Shown here: positions 28,618 to 37,433 of the stretch, in pieces
Layout of the letters: the number at the start of each line of letters is the position of its first letter
Numbering within the stretch: position 1 is the stretch's first letter
Origin: Mycolicibacterium helvum
Lineage (GTDB): Bacteria > Actinomycetota > Actinomycetes > Mycobacteriales > Mycobacteriaceae
Assembly (NCBI RefSeq): GCF_010731895.1
Contig: NZ_AP022596.1
Span: forward strand, 4,960,001 to 5,024,000
DNA: 64,000 bases
Reading direction: 5' to 3'
Notes under the pieces: generated by a model
Told to the model about the DNA's origin: nothing
Seen by the model: the letters and a program-made list of their open reading frames with translations, nothing else
Database searches by the model: none
Made by a program: the position numbers and the translations under genes

Positions 28618-29046
28618 ATGCGAAAAGTGACAGCAAGGGTTGGGGTGGCGCTGGTGTTGGCGACTGCCGGTGTTGCGGCCACTCACGCGGTGTCGAACGC
28701 TGATCCGGCGCCCGGACACCAGGTGACCTACACGCTCGCGACGGGCGGCACGTACGACTTCACCATCACCTATCTGACGGCGCAGCCGCCGAGCAAGGAC
28801 GCCTTCAACGCAGACTCGAACGCGTTCATGAAGCGCGAGACCATCACTGTGTCGCCGGATGCGCCGTGGGTCTTTTCGACCACACTGGCGGATCCGCAGT
28901 GGGCTTTCCTGCAGGTTGGCAGCACCACCCACGGCGGGCAGGCAGCCCCGAACGCGCACTGTGAGGTGTCGGTCGACGGCCAGGTCGCCATCGCGCAGGA
29001 CGCCCCCTACAGCCCGCAGTGCTACTTATCGAAGTGGTCGTCCTAG
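28618..29046 (+). CDS. Secreted MmpS-like protein without an MmpL partner
   Basis: The 142-residue product has a signal peptide (MRKVTARVGVALVLATAGVAATHAV). Its mature part follows the order of the MmpS extracytoplasmic domain: VTYTLATGGTYDFTITYL, a PWVFSTTL strand, a glycine turn, HCEVSVDGQVA and a final QCYL cysteine. Two cysteines probably pair, as in MmpS. Compare the true MmpS at 59057. It differs in having a cleavable-looking signal and no mmpL gene beside it. ATG 28618 fits the signal best; ATG 28609 is possible. Confidence 0.7.
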   Translation: MRKVTARVGVALVLATAGVAATHAVSNADPAPGHQVTYTLATGGTYDFTITYLTAQPPSKDAFNADSNAFMKRETITVSPDAPWVFSTTLADPQWAFLQVGSTTHGGQAAPNAHCEVSVDGQVAIAQDAPYSPQCYLSKWSS

Positions 29047-29501
29047 CGTCCTAGGCGCTTACTGAAGAACACCCGGTCGAAGCCGTCCTGGCGGGCCCGG
29101 TGCGTCTCGACGTAACCGTGGCGCGGATAGAACGTCAGGTTCTCTGTCATCGCGGCATTGGTATAGAGGCGGACCTCGATCACGCCGGCGTCATGGGCGT
29201 CATCTTCGGCGCGGTGTAGCAGCAGCGCGCCGTATCCGCGGCCCTGGGTGTCAGGCGCGACGGCGACCGAGTCGAGCAGTAGATGGCTGCCTTGCGTGTA
29301 GGTGACCAAACTCCCGACCAGGCGGTCGTCACAGGTCAGGACCCACACGTTGGCGTCCTCGATGAGAGCCGCGTAGTCGGCGTCCATCGGAGCGGGCCTG
29401 CGCCCGATGCGGGCGGTGTATTTCTCGTATGCCCCCTCGACGAGCGCGACGATAGCGGCCGTATCGGCCGCGGTGGCCCGGCGTAACGACGGTTCGGACA
29501 T
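29043..29501 (-). CDS. GNAT-family N-acetyltransferase
   Basis: The 152-residue product is a single GNAT domain. The acetyl-CoA-binding motif A is LLLDSVAVAPDTQGRGYGALLLHRAE (QGRGYG), and the C-terminal ENLTFYPRHGYVETHRARQDGFDRVFFSKRL has the usual FYxxxGF/Y turn. The substrate is unknown. ATG 29501 (MSEPSLRRAT) is the first sensible start; a much longer frame overlaps the panE-like gene and is not coding. It converges on the MmpS-like gene with a 4-nt overlap. Confidence 0.88.
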   Translation of the reverse strand: MSEPSLRRATAADTAAIVALVEGAYEKYTARIGRRPAPMDADYAALIEDANVWVLTCDDRLVGSLVTYTQGSHLLLDSVAVAPDTQGRGYGALLLHRAEDDAHDAGVIEVRLYTNAAMTENLTFYPRHGYVETHRARQDGFDRVFFSKRLGR

Positions 29502-29546
29502 GCGCCCACGGTAAAGCCACAGCAGCCCTGACGTACGTTGGGCACG

Positions 29547-30437
29547 GTGGGTAGCTCGATAGCGCTTGTCGGTCCGGGAGCGATTGGTTCGACCGTCGCC
29601 GCGCTGCTGTATGCGGCCGGTCATCGGGTGACGTTGTGCGGGCATACGTCCCGCGCTCAGATCGAGGTCCGCCGGGATCAGCCGGGCGACACCATCGTGG
29701 TGCCCGGCCCGGTGCTGACCGATCCCTGCGACGTCGACGGTCGCGTCGACCTGGTGTTGCTCGCGGTCAAGGACACCCACAACGAACAGGCGGCCGGCTG
29801 GCTGCACCGGTTGTGCGACGACCACACGGTGGTCTGTGTGCTGCAGAACGGCGTCGAACAGGTCGAGCGGGTCGGCGAGTTCTTTCCGTCGGAGCACATC
29901 GTGCCGGCGGTCGTCTGGTTTTCCGCAGAGCCTCAGCCGGGCGGCTGGGTGCGGCTACGTACCGATGTGCGTCTGGTGCTGCCCGACTGCGAAGACGCCG
30001 AAACCCTGGCGGCGGTGTTGCGTCCGGCGGGGGTGACAGTCGACCTGGACCCCGACTTCAGCACCGAGGCGTGGCGCAAGTTGTTGGTCAATGCGCTGGC
30101 CGGGTTCATGGTGCTGGCCCGGCGCCGATCAGGCATGTTCCGCCGCGCCGACATCGCCGCGCTCGCGCGCCGCTACCTCACCGAATGCCTGGCGGTGGCC
30201 CGTGCCGAAGGTGCCGCGCTGCCCGACACCGTGATCGACGAGATAACCGAGATGTTCGCCACCGGGCCGCAGGATCTGACCACGTCGATGCTGACCGACG
30301 CCAACGCGGGCCGCCGCCTGGAGTGGGATATCCGCAACGGTGTCATCGTTCGGAAGGCCGCTCAGCACGGGTTGGCGACGCCGGTGAGCGACGTGGTTGT
30401 TCCGTTGCTCGCCGCGGCCAGCGACGGACCCGGCTAG
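29547..30437 (+). CDS. PanE/ApbA-family ketopantoate reductase-like protein
   Basis: The 296-residue product has an N-terminal NADP-binding Rossmann motif (LVGPGAIGSTVAALL), the VLLAVKDTHNEQAAGWL segment, VVCVLQNGVEQ with the conserved Asn-Gly, and a C-terminal helical domain with WRKLLVNALAGFMVLARR, whose Lys-Asn pattern is the family's active-site block. The known reaction is 2-dehydropantoate to pantoate in coenzyme A synthesis, but many paralogues have other substrates. GTG 29547 is chosen; a TTG at 29538 is less likely. It corresponds by position to Rv2573, as I recall. Confidence 0.88.
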   Translation: MGSSIALVGPGAIGSTVAALLYAAGHRVTLCGHTSRAQIEVRRDQPGDTIVVPGPVLTDPCDVDGRVDLVLLAVKDTHNEQAAGWLHRLCDDHTVVCVLQNGVEQVERVGEFFPSEHIVPAVVWFSAEPQPGGWVRLRTDVRLVLPDCEDAETLAAVLRPAGVTVDLDPDFSTEAWRKLLVNALAGFMVLARRRSGMFRRADIAALARRYLTECLAVARAEGAALPDTVIDEITEMFATGPQDLTTSMLTDANAGRRLEWDIRNGVIVRKAAQHGLATPVSDVVVPLLAAASDGPG

Positions 30438-30468
30438 TCCGGCACCCGCCAGATGGCATCCTGGCCAG

Positions 30469-31125
30469 GTGGGCCTGATATTCCGGTTGGTCGAGCTGTT
30501 GCTCGTGATCGTGCCGATCGCTGGCGCGATCTATGCCGCCTTCCGGGGTGTCTCCGCGCTGACCAAACGCCAGAGCGGCTCCGGGCAGGATCCACAACCC
30601 GCAGCCCGTGACGACCCGAAAAGCCAAGCAGCACAGTGGCGCACCATCACCCGAGTGATCGACGAACACAGCCGTACCGACACCCGCTGGCTCGACTACG
30701 AACTCGACGCCGCCAAGCTGCTCGACTTTCCGGCGATGACCGATATGCGCGATCCGCTGACGGTGGCCTTTCACCGGGCCAAACTGCGCGCGGATCTGCT
30801 GCGGCCCGGCAAGGCCGAGGATCTGCTCGACGCCCCCGACGCGATGCGCCAGTATCTCGACGCCGTCGAGGCGTATGTGACCGCGTTCGATGCCGCCGAG
30901 AACGAGGCCCGCCGGCGCCGGCGCAGTGACTTCTCTCGCGCTGACCAGCAGCGGATGACCCGGGCGCAGAGTCTGCTGCGGGTGGCGGCCGATCGCGGCG
31001 CCACCCAGCAGGAGCGGGAGCGCGCCTACGAGCTGGCCCGCGGTGAGCTCGACGGGCTGCTGGTGCTGCCAGATCGCACCACGGCCGCCCTCGAGCGCGG
31101 TATCGCGGGCGAGCTCGACGACTAA
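30469..31125 (+). CDS. Single-pass membrane protein with helical cytosolic domain
   Basis: The 218-residue product starts with one hydrophobic helix (GLIFRLVELLLVIVPIAGAIYAAF, residues 2-25) and continues as a charged, mostly helical region. Blocks such as WLDYELDAAKLLDFPAMTDMRDPLTVAFHRAK and the RADQQRMTRAQSLLRVAADRGATQQERERAYELARGELDGLL repeat of Arg/Glu/Ala suggest coiled coils. I recognise no enzyme motif. GTG 30469 puts the helix at the N-terminus. A hairpin lies 45 nt after the stop. Confidence 0.78.
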   Translation: MGLIFRLVELLLVIVPIAGAIYAAFRGVSALTKRQSGSGQDPQPAARDDPKSQAAQWRTITRVIDEHSRTDTRWLDYELDAAKLLDFPAMTDMRDPLTVAFHRAKLRADLLRPGKAEDLLDAPDAMRQYLDAVEAYVTAFDAAENEARRRRRSDFSRADQQRMTRAQSLLRVAADRGATQQERERAYELARGELDGLLVLPDRTTAALERGIAGELDD

Positions 31126-31170
31126 ACAGCGTTGTCGTGCCGCACCGAGAGTGTGCTCCGGCAGTCGGGT

Positions 31171-31195
31171 GGGCTCAAGACTCGTGTGAGCCCAA
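31171..31195 (+). terminator. Hairpin downstream of the membrane protein gene
   Basis: TGGGCTCA (31171-31178), nine-base loop, TGAGCCCA (31188-31195), an exact 8-bp stem without a T tract. It separates the gene ending at 31125 from the LexA-box promoter. Confidence 0.5.
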
Positions 31196-31301
31196 GAGAT
31201 CGCCTCATCGAAATCGACGCAAGCGCGAGAAGATCCCGCGCCAGCGTCGATCTCGGCGCTCGACTCGAGCGAGCAAGCGGCACGTTCGCCGCAATCCGCC
31301 A

Positions 31302-31330
31302 TTGACAGATCATCGAACGTGCGTTCGAAT
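31302..31330 (+). promoter_or_regulatory. Promoter with an embedded perfect LexA (SOS) box
   Basis: A consensus -35 TTGACA (31302-31307) and a TCGAAT -10 (31325-31330) are spaced by 17 nt. Inside and overlapping the -10 is TCGAAC-GTGC-GTTCGA (31313-31328), an exact match to the mycobacterial SOS box TCGAAC-N4-GTTCGA. The ATG at 31337 is 7 nt past the -10, where transcription should start, so the mRNA is probably leaderless. LexA bound here would block the promoter fully. Confidence 0.85.
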
Positions 31331-31336
31331 GAATGG

Positions 31337-32350
31337 ATGCGGTGGAGCGGCCAGGGGATAGCGATCGACGACGGCGCCCTGCCGGGCCTGCAGCGCATTG
31401 GCCTGGTGCGCAGCGTGCGCACACCGCAATTCGAGGGCATCACGTTTCACGAGGTGCTGTGCAAGTCGGCGCTCAACAAGATCCCTGCCGCGGCGATGCT
31501 GCCGTTCCGTTTCACCGTCAACGGCTACCGCGGCTGCTCGCACGCCTGCCGGTACTGCTTCGCGCGGCCCACCCACGAATATCTGGAGTTCGACCCTGGC
31601 GCGGATTTCGACAGCCAGATCGTGGTGAAGACCAACGTCGTCGACGTGCTGCGCCGTGAGCTCGCCCGCCCGTCCTGGCGCCGGGAAACGGTGGCGCTGG
31701 GCACCAATACCGATCCCTATCAGCGGGCCGAGGGGCGCTATGTGCTGATGCCGGGCATCATCGCTGCCCTCGCCGGGTCGGGTACGTCGCTGTCGATCCT
31801 CACCAAGGGCACGCTGCTGCGCCGGGATCTGGATCTGATTGCTGATGCAGCACAACAGGTTCCGGTGTCGGTCGCGATCTCTCTGGCTGTCGGCGACCCT
31901 GATCTGCACCGCGACGTCGAACCTGGAACGCCGTCGCCGCAGGCCCGGCTTGGGCTGATCGCCGCCGTGCGCGACGCCGGGCTGGACTGCCACGTCATGG
32001 TCGCCCCGGTGTTACCGCATCTGACCGATTCGGCCGAGCATCTCGACAGCCTCCTCGGCCAGATCGCGGCGGCGGGCGCCACCGGGGTCACGGTGTTCGG
32101 CCTGCACCTGCGCAGTTCGACGCGCGGGTGGTTCATGACCTGGCTGGCGCGTTCGCATCCCGAACTCGTTGAGCCCTATCGGCAGCTGTACCGTCGCGGG
32201 GCCTACCTGCCGGCCGAGTACCGCGACATGCTGCGCCGGCGGGTGGCGCCGCTGGTGGCCAAGTACCGCTTGACCGGCGACAATCGGCCATTCGTCCCGG
32301 TCGCGCCGCGTGCCGTCGTTGAGCCGGAGCCGCAGCCGACGCTGTTCTAA
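31337..32350 (+). CDS. Radical SAM protein, SplB-like (Rv2578c type)
   Basis: The 337-residue product has the [4Fe-4S] cluster motif C67-x3-C71-x2-C74 in RGCSHACRYCFARP, followed by ALGTNTDPYQRAEGRYVLMPGII, STLTKGTLLRRDLDLI-like SILTKGTLLRRD and VSVAISLAVGDPDLHRDVEPGTPSPQARLGLI, blocks shared with Rv2578c and distantly with spore photoproduct lyase. The activity is unproved. Its perfect SOS box argues for a role in DNA-damage response, possibly repair of a base lesion. ATG 31337 was chosen from the promoter geometry; GTG 31319 would place the start inside the LexA box. Its stop overlaps that of the convergent isomerase gene. Confidence 0.92.
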   Translation: MRWSGQGIAIDDGALPGLQRIGLVRSVRTPQFEGITFHEVLCKSALNKIPAAAMLPFRFTVNGYRGCSHACRYCFARPTHEYLEFDPGADFDSQIVVKTNVVDVLRRELARPSWRRETVALGTNTDPYQRAEGRYVLMPGIIAALAGSGTSLSILTKGTLLRRDLDLIADAAQQVPVSVAISLAVGDPDLHRDVEPGTPSPQARLGLIAAVRDAGLDCHVMVAPVLPHLTDSAEHLDSLLGQIAAAGATGVTVFGLHLRSSTRGWFMTWLARSHPELVEPYRQLYRRGAYLPAEYRDMLRRRVAPLVAKYRLTGDNRPFVPVAPRAVVEPEPQPTLF

Positions 32351-33291
32351 GCCGGTTGCTGCGCGCTGGACAGCGCCGCCCGCCACGTCGCAACGCTGTC
32401 CCGTAGGTCGGCTAGCACCGCGTCGTCGGGGTGTTCATGCGCATGGATGATCTCGAAAAACAGATAGACGTCGCCAGTCCAGCTCTGCCTGAGTTGGTCG
32501 ACGACGACGGTCGCGTCGACAGTGCCGGCCGCCTGGGTCGCGGCGGTGAACGGCCCGTGATGATCGGCGCCTCGGGGCGACTGCTGAAGTTGCACCACCG
32601 GGGTGTGCCGCCATGTCTCGCGGATCCAATTGTCGATATGCCCGCTCGGCGTCTCAGAATCCAGCGCCGCCGGGTGGCCGAGGTCCAGGCATAACCGCCA
32701 CGGTATGGCGGTATCGGCGAGTGCGTCCTCGACTGCATGTGCCTCGTCAATCGAATGGCCGTATTCGCGTGTCACAGCGAGGTTCTCGAACTGCAGGTGG
32801 TCCAGGCCGGCGGCCTGCGCGGTATCAGCAAGCTTGCGCATCGCAGCGAGTTCGTCGTCGATCAGAGTCCGCGCCCGGTGTGCATCTGCGGCCGCGCCGA
32901 CCGACAGCGCACCGAGATGGCCGCCAACACCGCGTGCACCCGCTGCCACGGTGACCGCGACCATTTGCTCGTACCAGTTATACGCCGCCGCGCGGTCACC
33001 GGGATCGTCGGAGAGCAGCAGCCCAGACGAATAAGCCGCCAGTCCGGTGAACAGACTGTGGATTTCGAGGTCGTATTCTTCGGCTGCTTGCCGAGCTCGC
33101 TTGGCGTATGCCAGTGCCGGGGCGGGATCGAACCCGACGGGCAGCAGATCGATGCTCAGCTGAACGACGTCGAGGCCCAAATCCTCCTTGGCGATTCGGG
33201 CCCAATCTCGGGGCTCCGGCCAGCGTTTCACCGCAAAACAGGTGTTGATGCCCAGATGTAGCCGAGGTCCCTGCGCTGATGTGTTCGTCAT
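32347..33291 (-). CDS. TIM-barrel sugar isomerase/epimerase
   Basis: The 314-residue product belongs to the xylose isomerase-like (AP endonuclease 2) superfamily. Features are the N-terminal LGINTCFAVKRWPEPRDWARIAKEDLGLDVVQLSIDL, metal-ligand positions in the LQFENLAVTREYG glutamate, CLDLGHPAAL, and FFEIIHAHEH near the C-terminus. It would isomerise or epimerise a sugar or sugar phosphate. Last gene of the minus-strand arm of the carbohydrate cluster; it overlaps the ATPase gene by 4 nt (ATGA). Having it in the transport operon suggests it acts on the imported sugar or its first product. Confidence 0.85.
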   Translation of the reverse strand: MTNTSAQGPRLHLGINTCFAVKRWPEPRDWARIAKEDLGLDVVQLSIDLLPVGFDPAPALAYAKRARQAAEEYDLEIHSLFTGLAAYSSGLLLSDDPGDRAAAYNWYEQMVAVTVAAGARGVGGHLGALSVGAAADAHRARTLIDDELAAMRKLADTAQAAGLDHLQFENLAVTREYGHSIDEAHAVEDALADTAIPWRLCLDLGHPAALDSETPSGHIDNWIRETWRHTPVVQLQQSPRGADHHGPFTAATQAAGTVDATVVVDQLRQSWTGDVYLFFEIIHAHEHPDDAVLADLRDSVATWRAALSSAQQPA

Positions 33292-34340
33292 TCGATGCGC
33301 TTTCCTGAGTCGGGGTAGAAGTAATGCGCGGAATCGGGCCGGACGCTCAGAGCGACCGGAACACCGGGTTCGATCCCGCTGAGACGGCTCACTTCCGCGA
33401 CGGCCGTGAGTTCGGTGTCGCCGACGGCGATCGTGACGATGGCGCGTGGCCCCAGCAATTCCACGAGGGAGACCACCGCCGTCGATGTCGGGTCGGGGGT
33501 GAGTAGCAGGTCGTCGGGGCGCACACCGAGCAACAGATCGCCGCGTAACGGGGCGTCGACAGTGAGCCTGATACCGGACTCGCTGCGCAGCACCGACTCC
33601 GAGTAGGAGCCCGCGATGAGGTTCATCTTGGGGCTACCGACAAAGGTGGCCACGAACGTGTCCACTGGCCGGGAATACACCTCGTTCGGCGTGCCGGTCT
33701 GCGCCACACCACCGTCGCGCATTACCACCATCCGATCAGAGAGGGTCATCGCCTCCTCTTGGTCGTGGGTGACGTAGAACGAGGTGATGCCCAGCCGGCG
33801 CTGGATGCGCAGCAGTTCGGTGCGGGTTTCGATACGGAGCTTGGCGTCGAGATTGCTCAGTGGTTCGTCGAACAGAAAGATGGCTGGCTCGCGGACGATC
33901 GCCCGGGCGATGGCGACGCGCTGCTGTTGACCGCCGCTGAGATCTTTGGGACGGCGTTTGAGTAGTTCGCCCAGTCCGACGGACTGGGCGACTTCGGTGG
34001 CGCGGCGGTGTGCGTCGGCCTTCTTCATCTTCTTGGCGCGCAACGGAAACGCCACATTGCCGAGCACATCGAGATGGGGGTACAGCGCGTAGTTCTGGAA
34101 CACCATGGCGATATCGCGGTCGCGGGTGTCAACCTGGGTGACATTGCGTTCACCGATGAAGATGTCTCCCGAGGAGACCGCCTCGAGACCGGCCAACATG
34201 CGTAATGAGGTGGACTTTCCGCATCCAGACGGTCCGACCAGTACGGTCATGGACCCGTCGGGCAGATCCAGATTGAGGTTGTCGACGACATGGGTCTGAC
34301 CGTAAGTCTTGGAGACGTTACGAAAAGTGATGGTAGCCAC
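33288..34340 (-). CDS. Sugar ABC transporter ATPase (MsmK/UgpC type)
   Basis: The 350-residue ATPase has Walker A GPSGCGKST (36-44), the Q-loop MVFQNYALYPHL, signature LSGGQQQR (134-141), Walker B FLFDEP (155-160), the switch THDQEEAMTLSDRM, and a C-terminal TOBE/MalK-like regulatory domain from about 240. It powers a CUT1 carbohydrate importer. Start is GTG 34340. It lies 28 nt downstream of the second permease gene. Confidence 0.93.
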   Translation of the reverse strand: MATITFRNVSKTYGQTHVVDNLNLDLPDGSMTVLVGPSGCGKSTSLRMLAGLEAVSSGDIFIGERNVTQVDTRDRDIAMVFQNYALYPHLDVLGNVAFPLRAKKMKKADAHRRATEVAQSVGLGELLKRRPKDLSGGQQQRVAIARAIVREPAIFLFDEPLSNLDAKLRIETRTELLRIQRRLGITSFYVTHDQEEAMTLSDRMVVMRDGGVAQTGTPNEVYSRPVDTFVATFVGSPKMNLIAGSYSESVLRSESGIRLTVDAPLRGDLLLGVRPDDLLLTPDPTSTAVVSLVELLGPRAIVTIAVGDTELTAVAEVSRLSGIEPGVPVALSVRPDSAHYFYPDSGKRIE

Positions 34341-34368
34341 GGGTTCTCTCTGTTCGATGGATGGCTGG

Positions 34369-35181
34369 TCAGAATTTGACGGCGCCGCCGCCCATGCCCT
34401 GGATGAGGCGGCGTTGCACGAAGAAGGCCGCAGTCACGACAGGGACGATGGAGATGATGATGGCGGCGCTCATCGTGCCGAGATCGACTCCGCGGAATGT
34501 GTTGAACGATGAGATCGCGACCGGAAGCAGCTGATTCTTGTTGGGCGCCAGGATCAGTCCGTAGAACATGTCGTTCCAGGACAGGATGAAGCCGAAGATG
34601 GCGGCTGCGCCGACACCGGGCAGAACCTGGGGGACCATCACCTTGTAGAAGGCACTGAACCGGGTCAGGCCGTCGACCCGGGCCTGCTCCTCCAACGAAG
34701 CTGGGACCGACTCCCACAAACCGATGAGGAACCAGGTGACGAACGGGAGCACAAAGCTGATGTGCGCCAGCGTGACCGGTATCAGTGTTCCGCTGAGGCG
34801 GAGCGTATAGGCCATGGTGAGAAACGGGAACACCAGCACCGCTGGTGGCAGGACCTGGGCCGCCAGCATACCGAATCGGGTGACCGAGCCACCGGCGCGG
34901 TAGCGCGAGATGGCGTAGGACGCCATGGTGCCGGCAACGATGCTGACGACAACTGTGGTGATGGCGACGAAGGCGCTGCGTCCGACCGCCTCGATGATTC
35001 CGCCGGAGACCACATCCGACCAGTTCTGCGTGGTCGGCGTGAACGCCACCAAGCCAGGGTCGTTGATCTGGCTGGGAGTCTTGAAGCTGGCCAGGGTAAT
35101 CCAGCACAGCGGGAGCACCACGACAAGGACAGCGACGATCAACAGCCCGATCCGGGCGGCGCTGAATACGCGGTGTTTCAC
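34369..35181 (-). CDS. Sugar ABC transporter permease, MalG type
   Basis: The 270-residue product has six helices and the EAA loop ESVPASLEEQARVDGLTRFSAFYKVMVPQVLPGV, which contacts the ATPase. GTG 35181 overlaps the upstream permease stop (GTGA). The frame could run back to 35250, but that would lie deep inside the upstream gene. Confidence 0.92.
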   Translation of the reverse strand: MKHRVFSAARIGLLIVAVLVVVLPLCWITLASFKTPSQINDPGLVAFTPTTQNWSDVVSGGIIEAVGRSAFVAITTVVVSIVAGTMASYAISRYRAGGSVTRFGMLAAQVLPPAVLVFPFLTMAYTLRLSGTLIPVTLAHISFVLPFVTWFLIGLWESVPASLEEQARVDGLTRFSAFYKVMVPQVLPGVGAAAIFGFILSWNDMFYGLILAPNKNQLLPVAISSFNTFRGVDLGTMSAAIIISIVPVVTAAFFVQRRLIQGMGGGAVKF

Positions 35182-36026
35182 GACGACAACCTCTCCATAC
35201 GCCGGTAGATCACGAAGATCACCGCGAGCACAAATGCCAGCACCAGACACGCCATCGCACTCGCCTCACCGAGGCGGAAGAACTGAATCCCGGTCTGATA
35301 CATGAGGTATTGCAGGGTCTCCGTCTCAGTTCCCGGACCGCCTCTGGTGGTGGCGTAGACATACTCGAAGACCTTCATCGCATCCAGGGCCCTCAACATC
35401 ACCGCGACCGTCAGCACCGGCGACAACAGCGGCAGAATCACGTGGAACAGCGTGTAGATCCCGCCCGCACCGTCGACCTGAGCCGCCTCGAGTGGTTGCT
35501 TGGGCATGGCTTCCAGACCCGCGAGGATCAGCAGCACCAAAAATGGTGTCCACTGCCACACGTCGATCGCGATCAGCGTGTACAGCGCTGTCCCCGAGCC
35601 GAAGAAATCGACGTCGATGCCCACACTGGACAAGGCGCGGGGGATGGCCCCCAACTGACTGTTGAGCAGGAATCGGAAGACCAGCGCGACCGCGATCGGG
35701 GTGATGAACATCGGGATCAGCAGCACTGATCGGGTCAGATCTTTCATCCAGCGCTGCCGGTGTAGCGCCAGCGCGATCAACAGGGCCAGGACGAACTCCA
35801 CGGCGACCGCTACGACGACGTAGAACACGGTGATCCAGGCCGAGGAAAGGAAGCGGCCATCGAACGCGGCAGCGTAGTTGTCCGTTCCGACGAACCCGGG
35901 GGAGGCGCGCGAGGTGAGTTTCTTGTCGACGAAGCTCAGATACGTCGCATACATCAACGGAAACCCGATGGCGATGACGAACACCGCGATGAACGGTGCC
36001 AACATGCCATACCGAAAGGTCTTCAT
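35178..36026 (-). CDS. Sugar ABC transporter permease, MalF type
   Basis: The 282-residue product has six helices. The EAA loop is LEAMPKQPLEAAQVDGAGGIYTLFHVILPLLSPV, and the N-terminal FIAVFVIAIGFPLMYATYLSF helix and FVGTDNYAAAF loop are usual for CUT1 inner-membrane subunits. It follows the binding-protein gene by 70 nt. Confidence 0.92.
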   Translation of the reverse strand: MKTFRYGMLAPFIAVFVIAIGFPLMYATYLSFVDKKLTSRASPGFVGTDNYAAAFDGRFLSSAWITVFYVVVAVAVEFVLALLIALALHRQRWMKDLTRSVLLIPMFITPIAVALVFRFLLNSQLGAIPRALSSVGIDVDFFGSGTALYTLIAIDVWQWTPFLVLLILAGLEAMPKQPLEAAQVDGAGGIYTLFHVILPLLSPVLTVAVMLRALDAMKVFEYVYATTRGGPGTETETLQYLMYQTGIQFFRLGEASAMACLVLAFVLAVIFVIYRRMERLSS

Positions 36027-36096
36027 ACGGAGGAGCTTTCTCTGGTGAGCGCGTCCCGGGAGGCCGTGGGCTGAACCGGCCTCCCGGGACGGGCTG

Positions 36097-37389
36097 CTAC
36101 TTGCCGGAAATCTGGTCGGCGGCCTTCTGCGCGTCGGCCAGTGCCTGGTCGATCGTCTTGGCGCCGATCACGGCCTCGTTCAGCTGGGTGCCCACTTCCT
36201 GCACCAACTGCTCGGCGTTGCGGCCCTCCGCGAACGGAACTGCCTTCTGCAGAATCGAATTCACCGCGGTGAAGTAGCCCTCACCCAGACCTTCCTTACG
36301 GACGCGAGGATCGTTGACGGTGCTCATGCGGGTCGGGGCGCCGCCATCGATGACCCGCTGCTTGTCGACATCCTTGGAGGTGACCCAGGAGATGAACGCC
36401 CATGCGGCATCGGGTGCCGCCGAGTTCGACGGGATGGCCCACGACCAGGCTCCCAGTGAACCGCGGCCGCCTGGCATCGGCGCCAGCGCGAATTCCCCGG
36501 CGTGCGGCCCGGATCCGGCCTTGTTCAGGCTCGCGGTCAGCCAGTTGTAGCCGACGATCGAAGCCGAACCACCCGAGGACAATGAGCGCAGCGTTTCGTC
36601 CTGCGCCCAGTTGACGCTGTTGGCCGGCGCGGCGGTCTTGAGGGTGTCGATGTAGACCTCCAGGGCGCGTTTGGCCTCCGGGGTGTTGATCGTCGGCTTG
36701 CCGTCGGCGTCGAACATCTGCCCGCCGGCGGCCAGATAGAAGCTCGACCACTCTTCGAGGATCTTGTACCCGCGCTGTGGGCTGTGGGCGATACCGGCGT
36801 GCTCGGGCGTCGTCAGTTTGTTTACCGTGGTGACCAACTCGTCCAGCGTTGTCGGTACCGACAACCCGGCTTGCTGCAACAGATCATCGCGATAGATGTA
36901 GCCCAACGCGTAGTTGTACATCGGCACGCCATAGGTGCCGCCCTTGACTTCGTTGAGCTTGCGCAGTGACTCATAGAAATCGTCGTAGTCCATGCCGGTC
37001 GTCGAGGCGATGCGGTCCTGCACCGGTGCCACGAACCCGGCGTCGACGAAGTCGCCCATCCAGGGGTTGTCGACCATGATGAGGTCGTAGGTGGGATCCG
37101 GTGACTGGAACGAGGCGACCAGCTTGTCGCGCATCGAGTCGTAGGCGAGCTTCTGGATATCGAGTTTGATGTTGGGGTAGGCGGTCTTGAAGCCGCCGAG
37201 CAGACCCTCGATCACCTCGGTGTCGTGCTCGTCTTCCAGCAGTACCCGTACGGTGGCCGTGGTGTCCTTCGGGATGTCGCCGGCGCCGGACCCGGCGTTG
37301 TCCTTGGCCGAACTCGAACACCCGGCGAGCGTGAGGGCCGTAGCACCGAGGAGCGCGGCGGCAACCGAACTCCATCTCTTTATCGACAT
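36097..37389 (-). CDS. Sugar-binding lipoprotein of a CUT1 ABC importer
   Basis: The 430-residue product has a lipoprotein signal ending LTLAGC (Cys24) and the family 1 solute-binding fold: VRVLLEDEHDTEVIEGLLGGFKTAYPNIKLDIQ, YDLIMVDNPWMGDFVDAGFVAPV, GTYGVPMYNYALGYIYRDDLL and SWVTSKDVDKQRV. It resembles binders of polyols and glycerol-type ligands no more clearly than binders of pyranoses, so the ligand is open. Fourth gene from the end of a seven-gene minus-strand operon that also includes the SDR gene 44 nt upstream. Confidence 0.92.
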   Translation of the reverse strand: MSIKRWSSVAAALLGATALTLAGCSSSAKDNAGSGAGDIPKDTTATVRVLLEDEHDTEVIEGLLGGFKTAYPNIKLDIQKLAYDSMRDKLVASFQSPDPTYDLIMVDNPWMGDFVDAGFVAPVQDRIASTTGMDYDDFYESLRKLNEVKGGTYGVPMYNYALGYIYRDDLLQQAGLSVPTTLDELVTTVNKLTTPEHAGIAHSPQRGYKILEEWSSFYLAAGGQMFDADGKPTINTPEAKRALEVYIDTLKTAAPANSVNWAQDETLRSLSSGGSASIVGYNWLTASLNKAGSGPHAGEFALAPMPGGRGSLGAWSWAIPSNSAAPDAAWAFISWVTSKDVDKQRVIDGGAPTRMSTVNDPRVRKEGLGEGYFTAVNSILQKAVPFAEGRNAEQLVQEVGTQLNEAVIGAKTIDQALADAQKAADQISGK

Positions 37390-37433
37390 GTGAATTCTGA
37401 TCTCCTCAGTTGTTGTTGACGGATCTGACGGCG

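Noticed and set aside
35182..35250. Extended N-terminus of the MalG-type permease
   Set aside because: It would lie deep in the upstream permease gene; the GTGA overlap at 35178-35181 gives a normal start and length.
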